5,440 bases of DNA from Lentisphaerota bacterium. GTDB lineage: Bacteria > Verrucomicrobiota > Lentisphaeria > Victivallales > GWF2-50-93. This document shows positions 1 to 5,362 of the stretch, in pieces. Numbering within the stretch: the stretch's first letter is position 1; every line of letters starts with the position of its first letter. The translations under genes and the position numbers were made by a program. The notes under the pieces are model-generated. The model did no database searches. It worked only from the letters and a program-made list of their open reading frames with translations, and was not told the DNA's origin. The DNA lies in NCBI GenBank assembly GCA_025360875.1, contig JANYBI010000414.1, positions 1 to 5,440 of the forward strand, given 5' to 3'.

Positions 1-1382
1 ACCAGTTCCATGACATCCTGCCGGGCTCAAGCATACGCAAAGTCTATGAGACGACTCAGAAGGAACATGCCGAATGTCTCGCGAAATGCCATGAGCTCAT
101 CTGCAACGCAGGAAAAAACCTTTTCGAGCGCAACGATGACTATCTCGTAATGTCGAACTGCCTCTCATATCCATATTCCGGCGTCGTGGAATTGCCAGAC
201 GGTCTTGACTGCGGCCTTATCGACAAGGATGGCAACGAAGTCCTCGTACAGAAGGAAGGTAAAAAAACATTCGCACTCGTTGAAGTTCCCGCCCAGGGAT
301 TCGAGGTCTTTGAGAAATCCGGAAAAGCGCCGGCAGGTGAAACGGCTCCCGGAAAGGACCTTGTGCTCGAAAATGATCTGATCAGATATGAATTTGGAAA
401 AGACGGGACGATCACCGGAATATTCGACAAGGAATGCGGACGGGAAGTTCTTGAGAAAGGCGGAACAGGAAATCTCTTTTCCCTGTACAAGGACAGGCCC
501 CATTGCTGGGATGCCTGGGACATAGACATCTACTACGAGAAATGCCTGCTTGAGACGGCGCAGGCGGTCAAGGCGGAAAAGATTCCCGGAGGTTTTGTCA
601 GGAACGGAATAAGGTTCACTCTGAAGATCGGAGCCTCGGAGATCGTCCAGGAGGCATATCTCTCCTTCACCGGCAAGCGGATCGATTTCAAGACCGTCGT
701 GGACTGGAAGGAACGGCACAAGATGCTCAGGGTCTCATTCCCTGTCGACATCAGGAGCGAAACCGCGAACTATGACATCCAATATTCGTTCATGAACAGG
801 AACACACACCGCAACACCAGCTGGGATTTTGCGAAGTTCGAGGTGGTCGGACACCGTTACGCGGATATTTCAGAGCATGGATACGGCGTAGCCATCCTCA
901 ACGACTGCAAGTACGGGCATAAGATCCTTGAGAACGTACTCGACCTGAATCTGCTGCGTTCGCCGACACATCCCGATGCTGATGCCGATCTCGGAATCCA
1001 GGAGTTCACATATTCCCTTCTGCCTCACAAAGGGACTCTGACCGAGTCGGATGTGATGGCTGAGGCTGCAATGCTGAACATGGGCGTGAACGTGTTCGAC
1101 GGATATGGGAAACCGAAATACCAGGTTCCATGCACAATCGAGAGCGACGGCATCTCAATGGAAGTGATCAAAAAAGCTGAAAAGGAAAACTGCCATGTGA
1201 TACGGCTTGTCGAAACCAAGGGGCGCTCCTCAAAAGGCGTCCTCAGGGTCAACGCGCCGAAATCGAAACTTGTCGAGACAAACCTTATGGAATGGACTGA
1301 AGGCAGGCCGATCATCTGTTCAAAGCCTGTAGAGATCACAATGCGGCCATTCGAGATCAGGACGTACAAGATAAAGATTTGA
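1..1382 (+). CDS. GH38 family alpha-mannosidase, C-terminal part (5' end outside window)
   Basis: The frame is open from base 3 to a TGA at 1380-1382, giving the last 459 residues. The first residues read QFHDILPGSSI, the bacterial GH38 signature. By family knowledge its His (codon 9-11) matches a zinc ligand of the active site (the HHDAITGT motif of eukaryotic enzymes). The catalytic Asp domain lies upstream of the window. The rest fits the middle and beta-sandwich C-terminal domains: DGTITGIFDKECGREVL, DRPHCWDAWDID (492-527), EFTYSLLPH (1002-1028), and the terminal RPFEIRTYKI. The ATG at 150 is internal, because family similarity continues before it. The enzyme hydrolyses alpha-mannosidic linkages of mannose-containing glycans; exact linkage and location cannot be read because the N-terminus is missing. 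No frameshift or truncation is seen. A hairpin overlaps its stop codon. Family assignment is firm; substrate is not. Confidence 0.93.
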   Translation, partial: QFHDILPGSSIRKVYETTQKEHAECLAKCHELICNAGKNLFERNDDYLVMSNCLSYPYSGVVELPDGLDCGLIDKDGNEVLVQKEGKKTFALVEVPAQGFEVFEKSGKAPAGETAPGKDLVLENDLIRYEFGKDGTITGIFDKECGREVLEKGGTGNLFSLYKDRPHCWDAWDIDIYYEKCLLETAQAVKAEKIPGGFVRNGIRFTLKIGASEIVQEAYLSFTGKRIDFKTVVDWKERHKMLRVSFPVDIRSETANYDIQYSFMNRNTHRNTSWDFAKFEVVGHRYADISEHGYGVAILNDCKYGHKILENVLDLNLLRSPTHPDADADLGIQEFTYSLLPHKGTLTESDVMAEAAMLNMGVNVFDGYGKPKYQVPCTIESDGISMEVIKKAEKENCHVIRLVETKGRSSKGVLRVNAPKSKLVETNLMEWTEGRPIICSKPVEITMRPFEIRTYKIKI

Positions 1383-1403
1383 CGCCTAGTGTCAAATCTT
1401 TAT
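1371..1403 (+). terminator. Perfect 13-bp hairpin over the mannosidase stop codon, possible terminator
   Basis: Bases 1371-1383 and 1391-1403 are exact reverse complements (ATAAAGATTTGAC / GTCAAATCTTTAT) around a 7-base loop. The left arm includes the last four codons and the TGA. The stem is AT-rich and only a short CTTTAT, not a long T-run, follows, so it is an imperfect intrinsic terminator. It could equally be an mRNA 3'-end stabiliser. Confidence 0.5.
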
Positions 1404-1461
1404 GGATAAATGGATTTATTCACCAGTGGCGAATTATTGGATGGCTGGATGATTGGGTAAT
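1403..1461 (+). repeat. TGGAT words at 8-base spacing, two short groups
   Basis: TGGAT occurs at 1403, 1411, 1438 and 1446, with a variant TGGGT at 1454. Spacing is exactly 8 bases within each group, and 22 bases of other sequence separate the groups. The period equals that of the arms of the four-helix-bundle cassette, but the word differs and no inverted partner was found nearby. It may be a decayed array or chance. Confidence 0.35.
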
Positions 1462-1517
1462 CGAAATTTGGGACTGCTTTTAAGTTTCCCAAGTTCACAG
1501 CCGTTAGCGTGCTCTTT

Positions 1518-1549
1518 TTATTTGATCTCTTATTTGATCCCCGGGGATC
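1518..1549. repeat. 10-bp direct repeat running into a 14-bp perfect palindrome
   Basis: TTATTTGATC occurs at 1518-1527 and again at 1530-1539, a 12-base offset. The second copy overlaps the perfect palindrome GATCCCCGGGGATC at 1536-1549. The palindrome could be a dimeric protein-binding site; with no loop it is a poor RNA hairpin. Its distance of about 200 bases from the DeoR start makes a direct repressor role uncertain. Confidence 0.4.
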
Positions 1550-1640
1550 GTATAAGCCGGAGCTTTTCTCCTCGCTACAGTAATAGGCGACAACTATCGA
1601 TGTGTCCGCGCAAAACATTGTTCATTATATTTATTATTCA

Positions 1641-1657
1641 AAAAAGTTTCACTTTTT
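1641..1657. promoter_or_regulatory. Small AT-rich inverted repeat, possible regulator site
   Basis: AAAAAGT (1641-1647) is complementary to ACTTTTT (1651-1657) around a 3-base centre. The surrounding GTTTCACTTTTTGT loosely resembles the TTTC/TTTT-rich operators described for some DeoR-family repressors, and it lies just upstream of the candidate -35 box. Autoregulation is an inference from position and style only. Confidence 0.2.
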
Positions 1658-1665
1658 GTAAAATA

Positions 1666-1706
1666 AATATTGCAAATTAATTCATAATATGTCATAATAT
1701 TGCAAA
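1666..1706 (+). promoter_or_regulatory. Candidate promoter of the DeoR gene with a flanking 11-bp direct repeat
   Basis: TTGCAA (1670-1675) and CATAAT (1693-1698) are separated by 17 bases and match the sigma-70 consensus at 4/6 and 5/6. The 11-mer AATATTGCAAA occurs at 1666-1676 and 1696-1706, a 30-base offset or about three helical turns, so one copy covers the -35 box and the other the -10/start region. Between them CATAATAT is repeated at 1683 and 1693. That layout would suit a repressor holding two sites on one DNA face. The region is so AT-rich that chance matches are a real concern. Confidence 0.4.
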
Positions 1707-1726
1707 ACAAATAATAAACAAGCATT

Positions 1727-1742
1727 ATCTGTGTAATCTGTG
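1727..1742 (+). repeat. Two ATCTGTG words at 9-base spacing before the DeoR start
   Basis: ATCTGTG occurs at 1727-1733 and 1736-1742, separated by TA. The pair ends 10 bases before the DeoR ATG. It has the 7-base word plus short spacer style of the arrays beside the two small genes of this window, but no gene or inverted partner accompanies it. Confidence 0.35.
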
Positions 1743-1752
1743 GGCAGGTATT

Positions 1753-2523
1753 ATGGACTCAAAAAGAAAACTTCTGACACCTGAAAGAGAATCGATAATC
1801 CTGACCGAACTTGGTGAGGATGCCAAGACTATTTCCGAGCTCAGCGGTAAGCTGGATGTTTCTGAAGCGACGGTCAGGCGCGACCTTCTTTCGCTTGAGC
1901 AGCAGGGGAAGGTGAAACGTGTCCACGGCGGAGCTGTCAGGGTGAAGTTTTCCGAACACGAACCGGTCTTCAAGGAAAAAGAATCGATAAAGCCGGAAGA
2001 AAAGGAAAGAATTGCGAAACTCGCACTTGGACTTATAAGCGACAAGGATACGATCTATCTCGACGGCGGGAGCACGGTGCTGGCTCTTGCGAAAATGCTT
2101 GGCGCCAGAAAAGGGCTTACAGTTGTCACGAACTCGCTGATGGCCGCAGCCGAACTTATGGAAAGCGGGCACACCCTAATAATTGTTGGCGGGAAATTCC
2201 GGCCGCTCAGTAGGACGCTTGTGGGGCCGCTCACCTCCAAGATCATTGAAACTTTGCATGTCGACAAGGCGTTTCTTGGAACAATCGGCTTTACTGTCGA
2301 GGACGGTATTTCCACGACTGATGCCGATGAGGCCTTTACGAAGGAACTGATCTTGAAAAGGGCAGGAAAGGCGATTCTGCTTGCCGACAGTTCGAAACTC
2401 GTCAAGAAATCATTCGCTGTCAGCGGCTCGCTTTCCGATATAGACGTGGTTATCACTGATTCCGGAATATCTCCGGCACTCTCGAAGGAACTGAGGAAGA
2501 AGGGGATCGATGTGCTAGTTTAA
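1753..2523 (+). CDS. DeoR-family transcriptional regulator
   Basis: This 256-residue protein has the normal length of the family. Residues 10-60 form the N-terminal winged helix-turn-helix, with the recognition helix SEATVRRDLLSLE at 37-49 and the wing motif RVHGGA at 56-61. Residues about 85-240 form the DeoRC sensor domain, related to ribose-5-phosphate isomerase folds, with DGGST (104-108), TNSL (126-129), VGGKFR (145-150), DKAFLG (171-176), ADSSK (211-215) and DVVITD (231-236). Such proteins are usually cytoplasmic repressors released by a phosphorylated sugar. The effector and targets cannot be read here; neither neighbour is an obvious sugar-phosphate pathway gene. The start is the ATG at 1753, which puts the HTH at the expected place. 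The ribosome site is weak (GCAGG, 1744-1748). The upstream AT-rich region suggests its own promoter. The four-helix-bundle cassette starts 3 bases after its stop. Confidence 0.92.
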   Translation: MDSKRKLLTPERESIILTELGEDAKTISELSGKLDVSEATVRRDLLSLEQQGKVKRVHGGAVRVKFSEHEPVFKEKESIKPEEKERIAKLALGLISDKDTIYLDGGSTVLALAKMLGARKGLTVVTNSLMAAAELMESGHTLIIVGGKFRPLSRTLVGPLTSKIIETLHVDKAFLGTIGFTVEDGISTTDADEAFTKELILKRAGKAILLADSSKLVKKSFAVSGSLSDIDVVITDSGISPALSKELRKKGIDVLV

Positions 2524-2526
2524 AAC

Positions 2527-2561
2527 GAATCGGAGAATCGGCGAAACGGTGAATCGGAGAT
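2527..2561 (+). repeat. Left arm: four tandem GAATCGGN octamers
   Basis: The units are GAATCGGA (2527), GAATCGGC (2535), GAAACGGT (2543) and GAATCGGA (2551), followed by GAT (2559-2561). The first seven bases are constant except one T-to-A change in unit 3; the eighth base varies. The arm is not self-complementary, so it does not fold alone, but it can pair with the right arm over 32 of 35 positions. Confidence 0.93.
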
Positions 2562-2568
2562 AAGGAAG
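2562..2568 (+). promoter_or_regulatory. Ribosome binding site directly abutting the left arm
   Basis: AAGGAAG lies 5 bases before the ATG at 2574 and begins on the base right after the left arm. If the two arms pair in RNA, this site would sit at the base of the closed loop, so arm pairing could affect its access. The site fixes the start codon of the small gene. Confidence 0.65.
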
Positions 2569-2573
2569 AGAAT

Positions 2574-2954
2574 ATGGCAAAGAGAATTGAGAGCTATAGG
2601 GAGTTAAGAGTATATCAAAATGCGCTTGAAGTGGCGATGGAAATATTTGAGTTGACAAAAACCTTTCCTCCGGAGGAAAGATATTCCATGGTTGATCAGA
2701 TGAGAAGATCCTCCAGATCTGTTTGTACAAATATTGCAGAGGCATGGAGGAAGAGAAGATATAAGGCTGCTTTCATAGCAAAACTAAGCGATTCTGAAGG
2801 TGAAGCATGCGAGACACAGGTATGGAATGAATTTGCTTTTAAATGTAAATATTTTTCACATGAAACTAAAAGTGGAATTGATCAGAAATATGAACGTATA
2901 ATGTCTCAGTTGGTGTTGATGATAGATGAAGCGGATAAATGGCTTATAAAGTAA
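2574..2954 (+). CDS. Four-helix-bundle protein, 23S rRNA intervening-sequence (IVS) family
   Basis: The 126-residue protein matches the family known as four helix bundle / 23S rRNA-intervening sequence protein (Pfam PF05635 type). Recognisable parts are YRELRVYQNALE near the N-terminus (8-19), FPPEERY (31-37), QMRRSSRSVCTNIAEAW (42-58, usually QLRRAxxSIxxNIAEG in relatives) and ETQVW (80-84). Four amphipathic helices are expected at roughly 8-29, 36-60, 62-93 and 98-124. There is no signal peptide or membrane segment. Relatives were first seen inside the intervening sequences of Leptospira 23S rRNA genes, and form pentameric toroids resembling diversity-generating retroelement Avd; their molecular job is largely unknown. 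The gene is intact, AT-rich (140 G/C of 381 bases by hand count) and enclosed by inverted octamer arrays; its TAA overlaps the right arm by one base. It could be co-transcribed with its neighbours. Confidence 0.92.
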   Translation: MAKRIESYRELRVYQNALEVAMEIFELTKTFPPEERYSMVDQMRRSSRSVCTNIAEAWRKRRYKAAFIAKLSDSEGEACETQVWNEFAFKCKYFSHETKSGIDQKYERIMSQLVLMIDEADKWLIK

Positions 2955-2988
2955 TCGCCGATTCTCCGTTTCACCGATTCTCCGATTC
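2954..2988 (-). repeat. Right arm: four octamers, inverted copy of the left arm
   Basis: Read on the + strand the arm is ATC, then GCCGATTC (2957), TCCGTTTC (2965), ACCGATTC (2973) and TCCGATTC (2981). On the - strand this is GAATCGGA, GAATCGGT, GAAACGGA, GAATCGGC, GAT. The three mismatches to the left arm are all at the variable eighth base (pairs 2542/2973, 2550/2965 and 2558/2957), and the unit-3 variant is preserved. The arm begins on the last base of the small gene's stop codon. Confidence 0.93.
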
Positions 2989-3018
2989 ATACAATAATAA
3001 TATAAGGAGTTAGGAAAA

Positions 3019-5322
3019 ATGGGCAACTATTACAGTGATCTCGGTCCGGATTTCAAAAAACGCACGTACAAGCTCCAGCCTATAGAAGGCTATACGTACA
3101 ACAGGATGATCAAGGATGACTTGAAGGATGGTGCCGTCAAGAAGGAGGACATCCTTGAGCTTTACGAATGTATGCTCGTTGTCCGCGAGTTCGAGGAAAT
3201 GATCCTCAAGCTCCGTACCGGTGCCTATGAATGCATCAAGGACTATGAGTACCGCGGACCGACACATCTTTCCATCGGACAGGAGGCGACCTGTGCAGGC
3301 GCATGTTCTATCCTTAATATTACCGACTACATCACTTCTACCCACCGTGGTCATGGTGATTCGATCTCCAAGGGATATTTCGCGATCCGCAAGATGAGTG
3401 AGAAAGAACTGAAGGAACGCTGTCCGGAATTTGCGAATCTCGCAGGAGAGGCGCTTCTTGAAGCCGTCATGCAGGATCATGTGTTCCGCACAATCGCCGA
3501 ACTCTTTGGAAAAGAGGCGGGTTATGGCAAGGGCAGGGGCGGCGGCATGCACATCTTCGATTTCCGCGTAGGACATCTCGGCGCAAACGCGATCGTCGGC
3601 GGCGGAGTACCGATCGCCACTGGAGCCGCCATGACCTCGCGCATCGATATCGACAAGGATAAGAAGGGCAAGGTTGTCTGCTGTTTCGCAGGTGACGGCG
3701 CGTACGCCAACGGAGTCGTCCTCGAATCCCTCAACTGGGCCGCGCAGGACCAGTTCACCAACAAGAAACTCACAAGCATCAATTTCGGACTTCCGATCAT
3801 CTACTGCATCATCAACAACCATTTCGGAATGACAGGCCGCGCCGACGGCGAAGTCACCGGAGTCGACTGCCTGGCAAGAAGGGCCGCAGGTTTTGACAAC
3901 GACAACATGCACGCGGAAGTCGTGAACGGCATGGACGTCATGGCTGTCCGTGAAGCCATTGCCAGGGCGAAGAAGATCATAGCCGAGGGCAAAGGGCCCG
4001 TCCTCCTTGAGTTCGATACATACCGCTACTATGGACATTCCCTCTCCGATCCCCGCAACGAGTACAGGACGAAGGACGAGGAGGAAAGGTGGAAGAAGGT
4101 TGATCCGGTGACGGCATTCAGGAAACGCCTTCTGGATGAAGGAGTTTTCAATGAAGACGTGCTCGCCGGTCTCGAGAAGAAGGTCGCCGACAGGAATGCG
4201 AAGGCCGCAAGACAGGCTGTTGATTCAGCAGATCCCGATCCGAAGGACGTCATCAAATACATGTATGCCGATACCAGCTGCGACAAAGTGCCTGCAGTTT
4301 ACCAGAAGATCGACAAGAAAGGTCCGCGCCCGTCGGTCAAGCGCGATGCCGAAGGCAGGGTGAACTACCGTGACGCCATCAAGGAAGGTATTCTCGAGGA
4401 GATGGAACGCGATGCGCGAGTTGTCGTATACGGAGAAGACGTTGCCGACTACGGTGGCGCGTTCAAGCTGACCAAGGGGATTCTGGAATATTTCGGACGC
4501 GGACGCATCTTCAACACTCCTATCTCCGAAGCGTGCATCTGTGGTACCGGCGTCGGAATGGCGATGACAGGATATCGTCCGGTCGTCGAGCTCATGTACA
4601 TGGATTTCGCGCTCATGGCTTCCGACCAGATTTCAAACCAGGCCGCAAAATGGCATTACATGACCGGCGGAAACGTCAAGGTCCCGATGGTCATCCGCTG
4701 CAGCGTTGGCGGTGGCAAAGGATACGGCGGACAGCACTCGCAGTCGCTTGAATCGATGTTCTGCCACATCCCCGGAACATACGTCGCATATCCTTCGAAC
4801 GCATATGATGCGAAGGGGCTCATCAAGACGGCAATCCGCGACGACAATCCCGTTGTGTTCGTAGAAGGCCAGCTCCTGTATGGAAACAAAGATGTTGTTC
4901 CGGAAGAGGAATATTTCATTCCGTTCGGCCAGGCGAAGGTCGTCAAGGAAGGAAAAGACGTGACCTTTGTTGTCTGGGGACCGGCAGTTGTCGACGCGCT
5001 CAAGGCTGCCAACAAGCTTGAAGAAGAAGGCATCAGCGTGGAAGTCATAGATCCGAGGACGCTTGTTCCGTTCGACTGGCAGACAGTCTTTGAATCTGTC
5101 AGGAAGACCGGTCGCTGTGTCGCGATAAGCCAATGCGTTGACATCGGCAGTTTCACCGGCGAGATCGTGTCGGAGGTGACCGCCAACTGTTTTGATCATC
5201 TTGATGCCCCTGTCATAAAGGTCGGCGCCAAGAACGGAATCGCCCCGCAGGCGTATTCGCTAGAAAAGGCGTTTTTGCCGTCGGTCGAAGACATGATGGA
5301 AGCAGCGAGAAAATTAAAATAA
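3019..5322 (+). CDS. Thiamine-diphosphate 2-oxo acid dehydrogenase E1, fused alpha and beta subunits
   Basis: This 767-residue protein joins two usually separate E1 chains. Residues about 40-415 are E1-alpha: THRGHGD (108-114), the thiamine-diphosphate motif GDG (225-227) to NN (266-267), and the active-site loop YRYYGHSLSDP (335-345) with H340. After a linker, residues about 447-767 are E1-beta: YGEDVADYGGAF (471-482), the cofactor-activating Glu in PISEA (E504), and GQHSQSLE (571-578). All key residues are present. Such enzymes decarboxylate a 2-oxo acid (pyruvate, acetoin-type or branched-chain) and pass the acyl group to a lipoyl-E2 in the cytoplasm; the substrate is not readable. E2 and E3 are absent from the window. 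Compared with standard E1-alpha there are about 34 extra residues near 120-157 and 12 (246-257) inside the cofactor motif. AAGGAG at 3004-3009, 9 bases before the ATG, supports this start. Confidence 0.94.
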   Translation: MGNYYSDLGPDFKKRTYKLQPIEGYTYNRMIKDDLKDGAVKKEDILELYECMLVVREFEEMILKLRTGAYECIKDYEYRGPTHLSIGQEATCAGACSILNITDYITSTHRGHGDSISKGYFAIRKMSEKELKERCPEFANLAGEALLEAVMQDHVFRTIAELFGKEAGYGKGRGGGMHIFDFRVGHLGANAIVGGGVPIATGAAMTSRIDIDKDKKGKVVCCFAGDGAYANGVVLESLNWAAQDQFTNKKLTSINFGLPIIYCIINNHFGMTGRADGEVTGVDCLARRAAGFDNDNMHAEVVNGMDVMAVREAIARAKKIIAEGKGPVLLEFDTYRYYGHSLSDPRNEYRTKDEEERWKKVDPVTAFRKRLLDEGVFNEDVLAGLEKKVADRNAKAARQAVDSADPDPKDVIKYMYADTSCDKVPAVYQKIDKKGPRPSVKRDAEGRVNYRDAIKEGILEEMERDARVVVYGEDVADYGGAFKLTKGILEYFGRGRIFNTPISEACICGTGVGMAMTGYRPVVELMYMDFALMASDQISNQAAKWHYMTGGNVKVPMVIRCSVGGGKGYGGQHSQSLESMFCHIPGTYVAYPSNAYDAKGLIKTAIRDDNPVVFVEGQLLYGNKDVVPEEEYFIPFGQAKVVKEGKDVTFVVWGPAVVDALKAANKLEEEGISVEVIDPRTLVPFDWQTVFESVRKTGRCVAISQCVDIGSFTGEIVSEVTANCFDHLDAPVIKVGAKNGIAPQAYSLEKAFLPSVEDMMEAARKLK

Positions 5323-5331
5323 GAAAACTGG

Positions 5332-5355
5332 ACAGGATAACAGGATTTACAGGAT
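5332..5355 (+). repeat. Three ACAGGAT words upstream of the GxxExxY gene
   Basis: ACAGGAT occurs at 5332-5338, 5340-5346 and 5349-5355, separated by one and two bases. The array begins 9 bases after the E1 stop. The last copy supplies AGGA (5351-5354), 8 bases before the ATG, so the repeat doubles as the ribosome binding site. I recall arrays of this sort before GxxExxY genes elsewhere; that is memory, not a search. An inverted partner (ATCCTGT words) would be expected beyond the window end. Confidence 0.75.
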
Positions 5356-5362
5356 GATAATT

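Larger units (their letters stand above)
1383..1752. other. 370-bp non-coding spacer between the mannosidase and DeoR genes
   Basis: No convincing gene is present on either strand. The open frames at 1453-1680 (+) and 1400-1618 (-) have low-complexity, unfamiliar translations and no good ribosome binding site. The first half is mixed composition with TGGAT words, a 10-bp direct repeat and a palindrome. From about 1620 it becomes strongly AT-rich and holds the likely promoter and operator region of the DeoR gene. The last 30 bases hold two ATCTGTG words. No tRNA or other RNA gene fold was recognised. Confidence 0.6.
2527..2988 (+). mobile_element. Putative cassette: four-helix-bundle gene between inverted octamer arrays
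   Basis: The 462-bp unit consists of a 35-bp left arm (2527-2561), a ribosome site, one small gene and a 35-bp right arm (2954-2988). The right arm is the reverse complement of the left at 32 of 35 positions. It begins 3 bases after the DeoR stop and ends 16 bases before the Shine-Dalgarno of the E1 gene. The enclosed gene is about 37% G+C by hand count, against over 50% in sample lines of its neighbours. No transposase motif and no clear target-site duplication are seen, so mobility, if any, would be non-autonomous or rely on an unknown mechanism. Calling it a mobile element is an inference from symmetry, composition and compact insertion between unrelated genes. Confidence 0.5.

Noticed and set aside
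150..1382. ATG at 150 as the start of the mannosidase gene
   Set aside because: The frame stays open to base 3 and the upstream residues contain the conserved GH38 QFHDILPGSS motif, so the gene begins before the window.
1453..1680. 75-residue open frame in the spacer
   Set aside because: No ribosome site, no recognisable family and an unnatural composition; it crosses the palindrome and the AT-rich promoter block.
2574..2954. A true 23S rRNA intervening sequence inside an rRNA gene
   Set aside because: The flanks are a DeoR gene and an E1 gene; no rRNA sequence is present, so only the protein family and geometry are IVS-like.
2527..2988. CRISPR-like array
   Set aside because: The repeat period is only 8 bases with one-base spacers and there is no spacer diversity or cas gene; the two arms are inverted, not direct.
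2523..2992. Target-site duplication around the four-helix-bundle cassette
   Set aside because: The bases outside the arms (AAAC at 2523-2526, ATAC at 2989-2992) are similar but not identical and too short to count as a duplication.
2990..2995. TACAAT as a -10 box for a separate E1 promoter
   Set aside because: It matches the consensus well alone, but no acceptable -35 box exists 16-18 bases upstream, and that space is occupied by the right arm.
3010..4038. 342-residue open frame on the - strand opposite the E1 gene
   Set aside because: It lies antisense over well-conserved E1-alpha coding sequence, its translation resembles no family, and it has the typical look of a shadow frame in codon-biased DNA.
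5323..5362. Intrinsic terminator after the E1 gene
   Set aside because: The 40-base gap has no inverted repeat and no T-tract; it is occupied by the ACAGGAT words.
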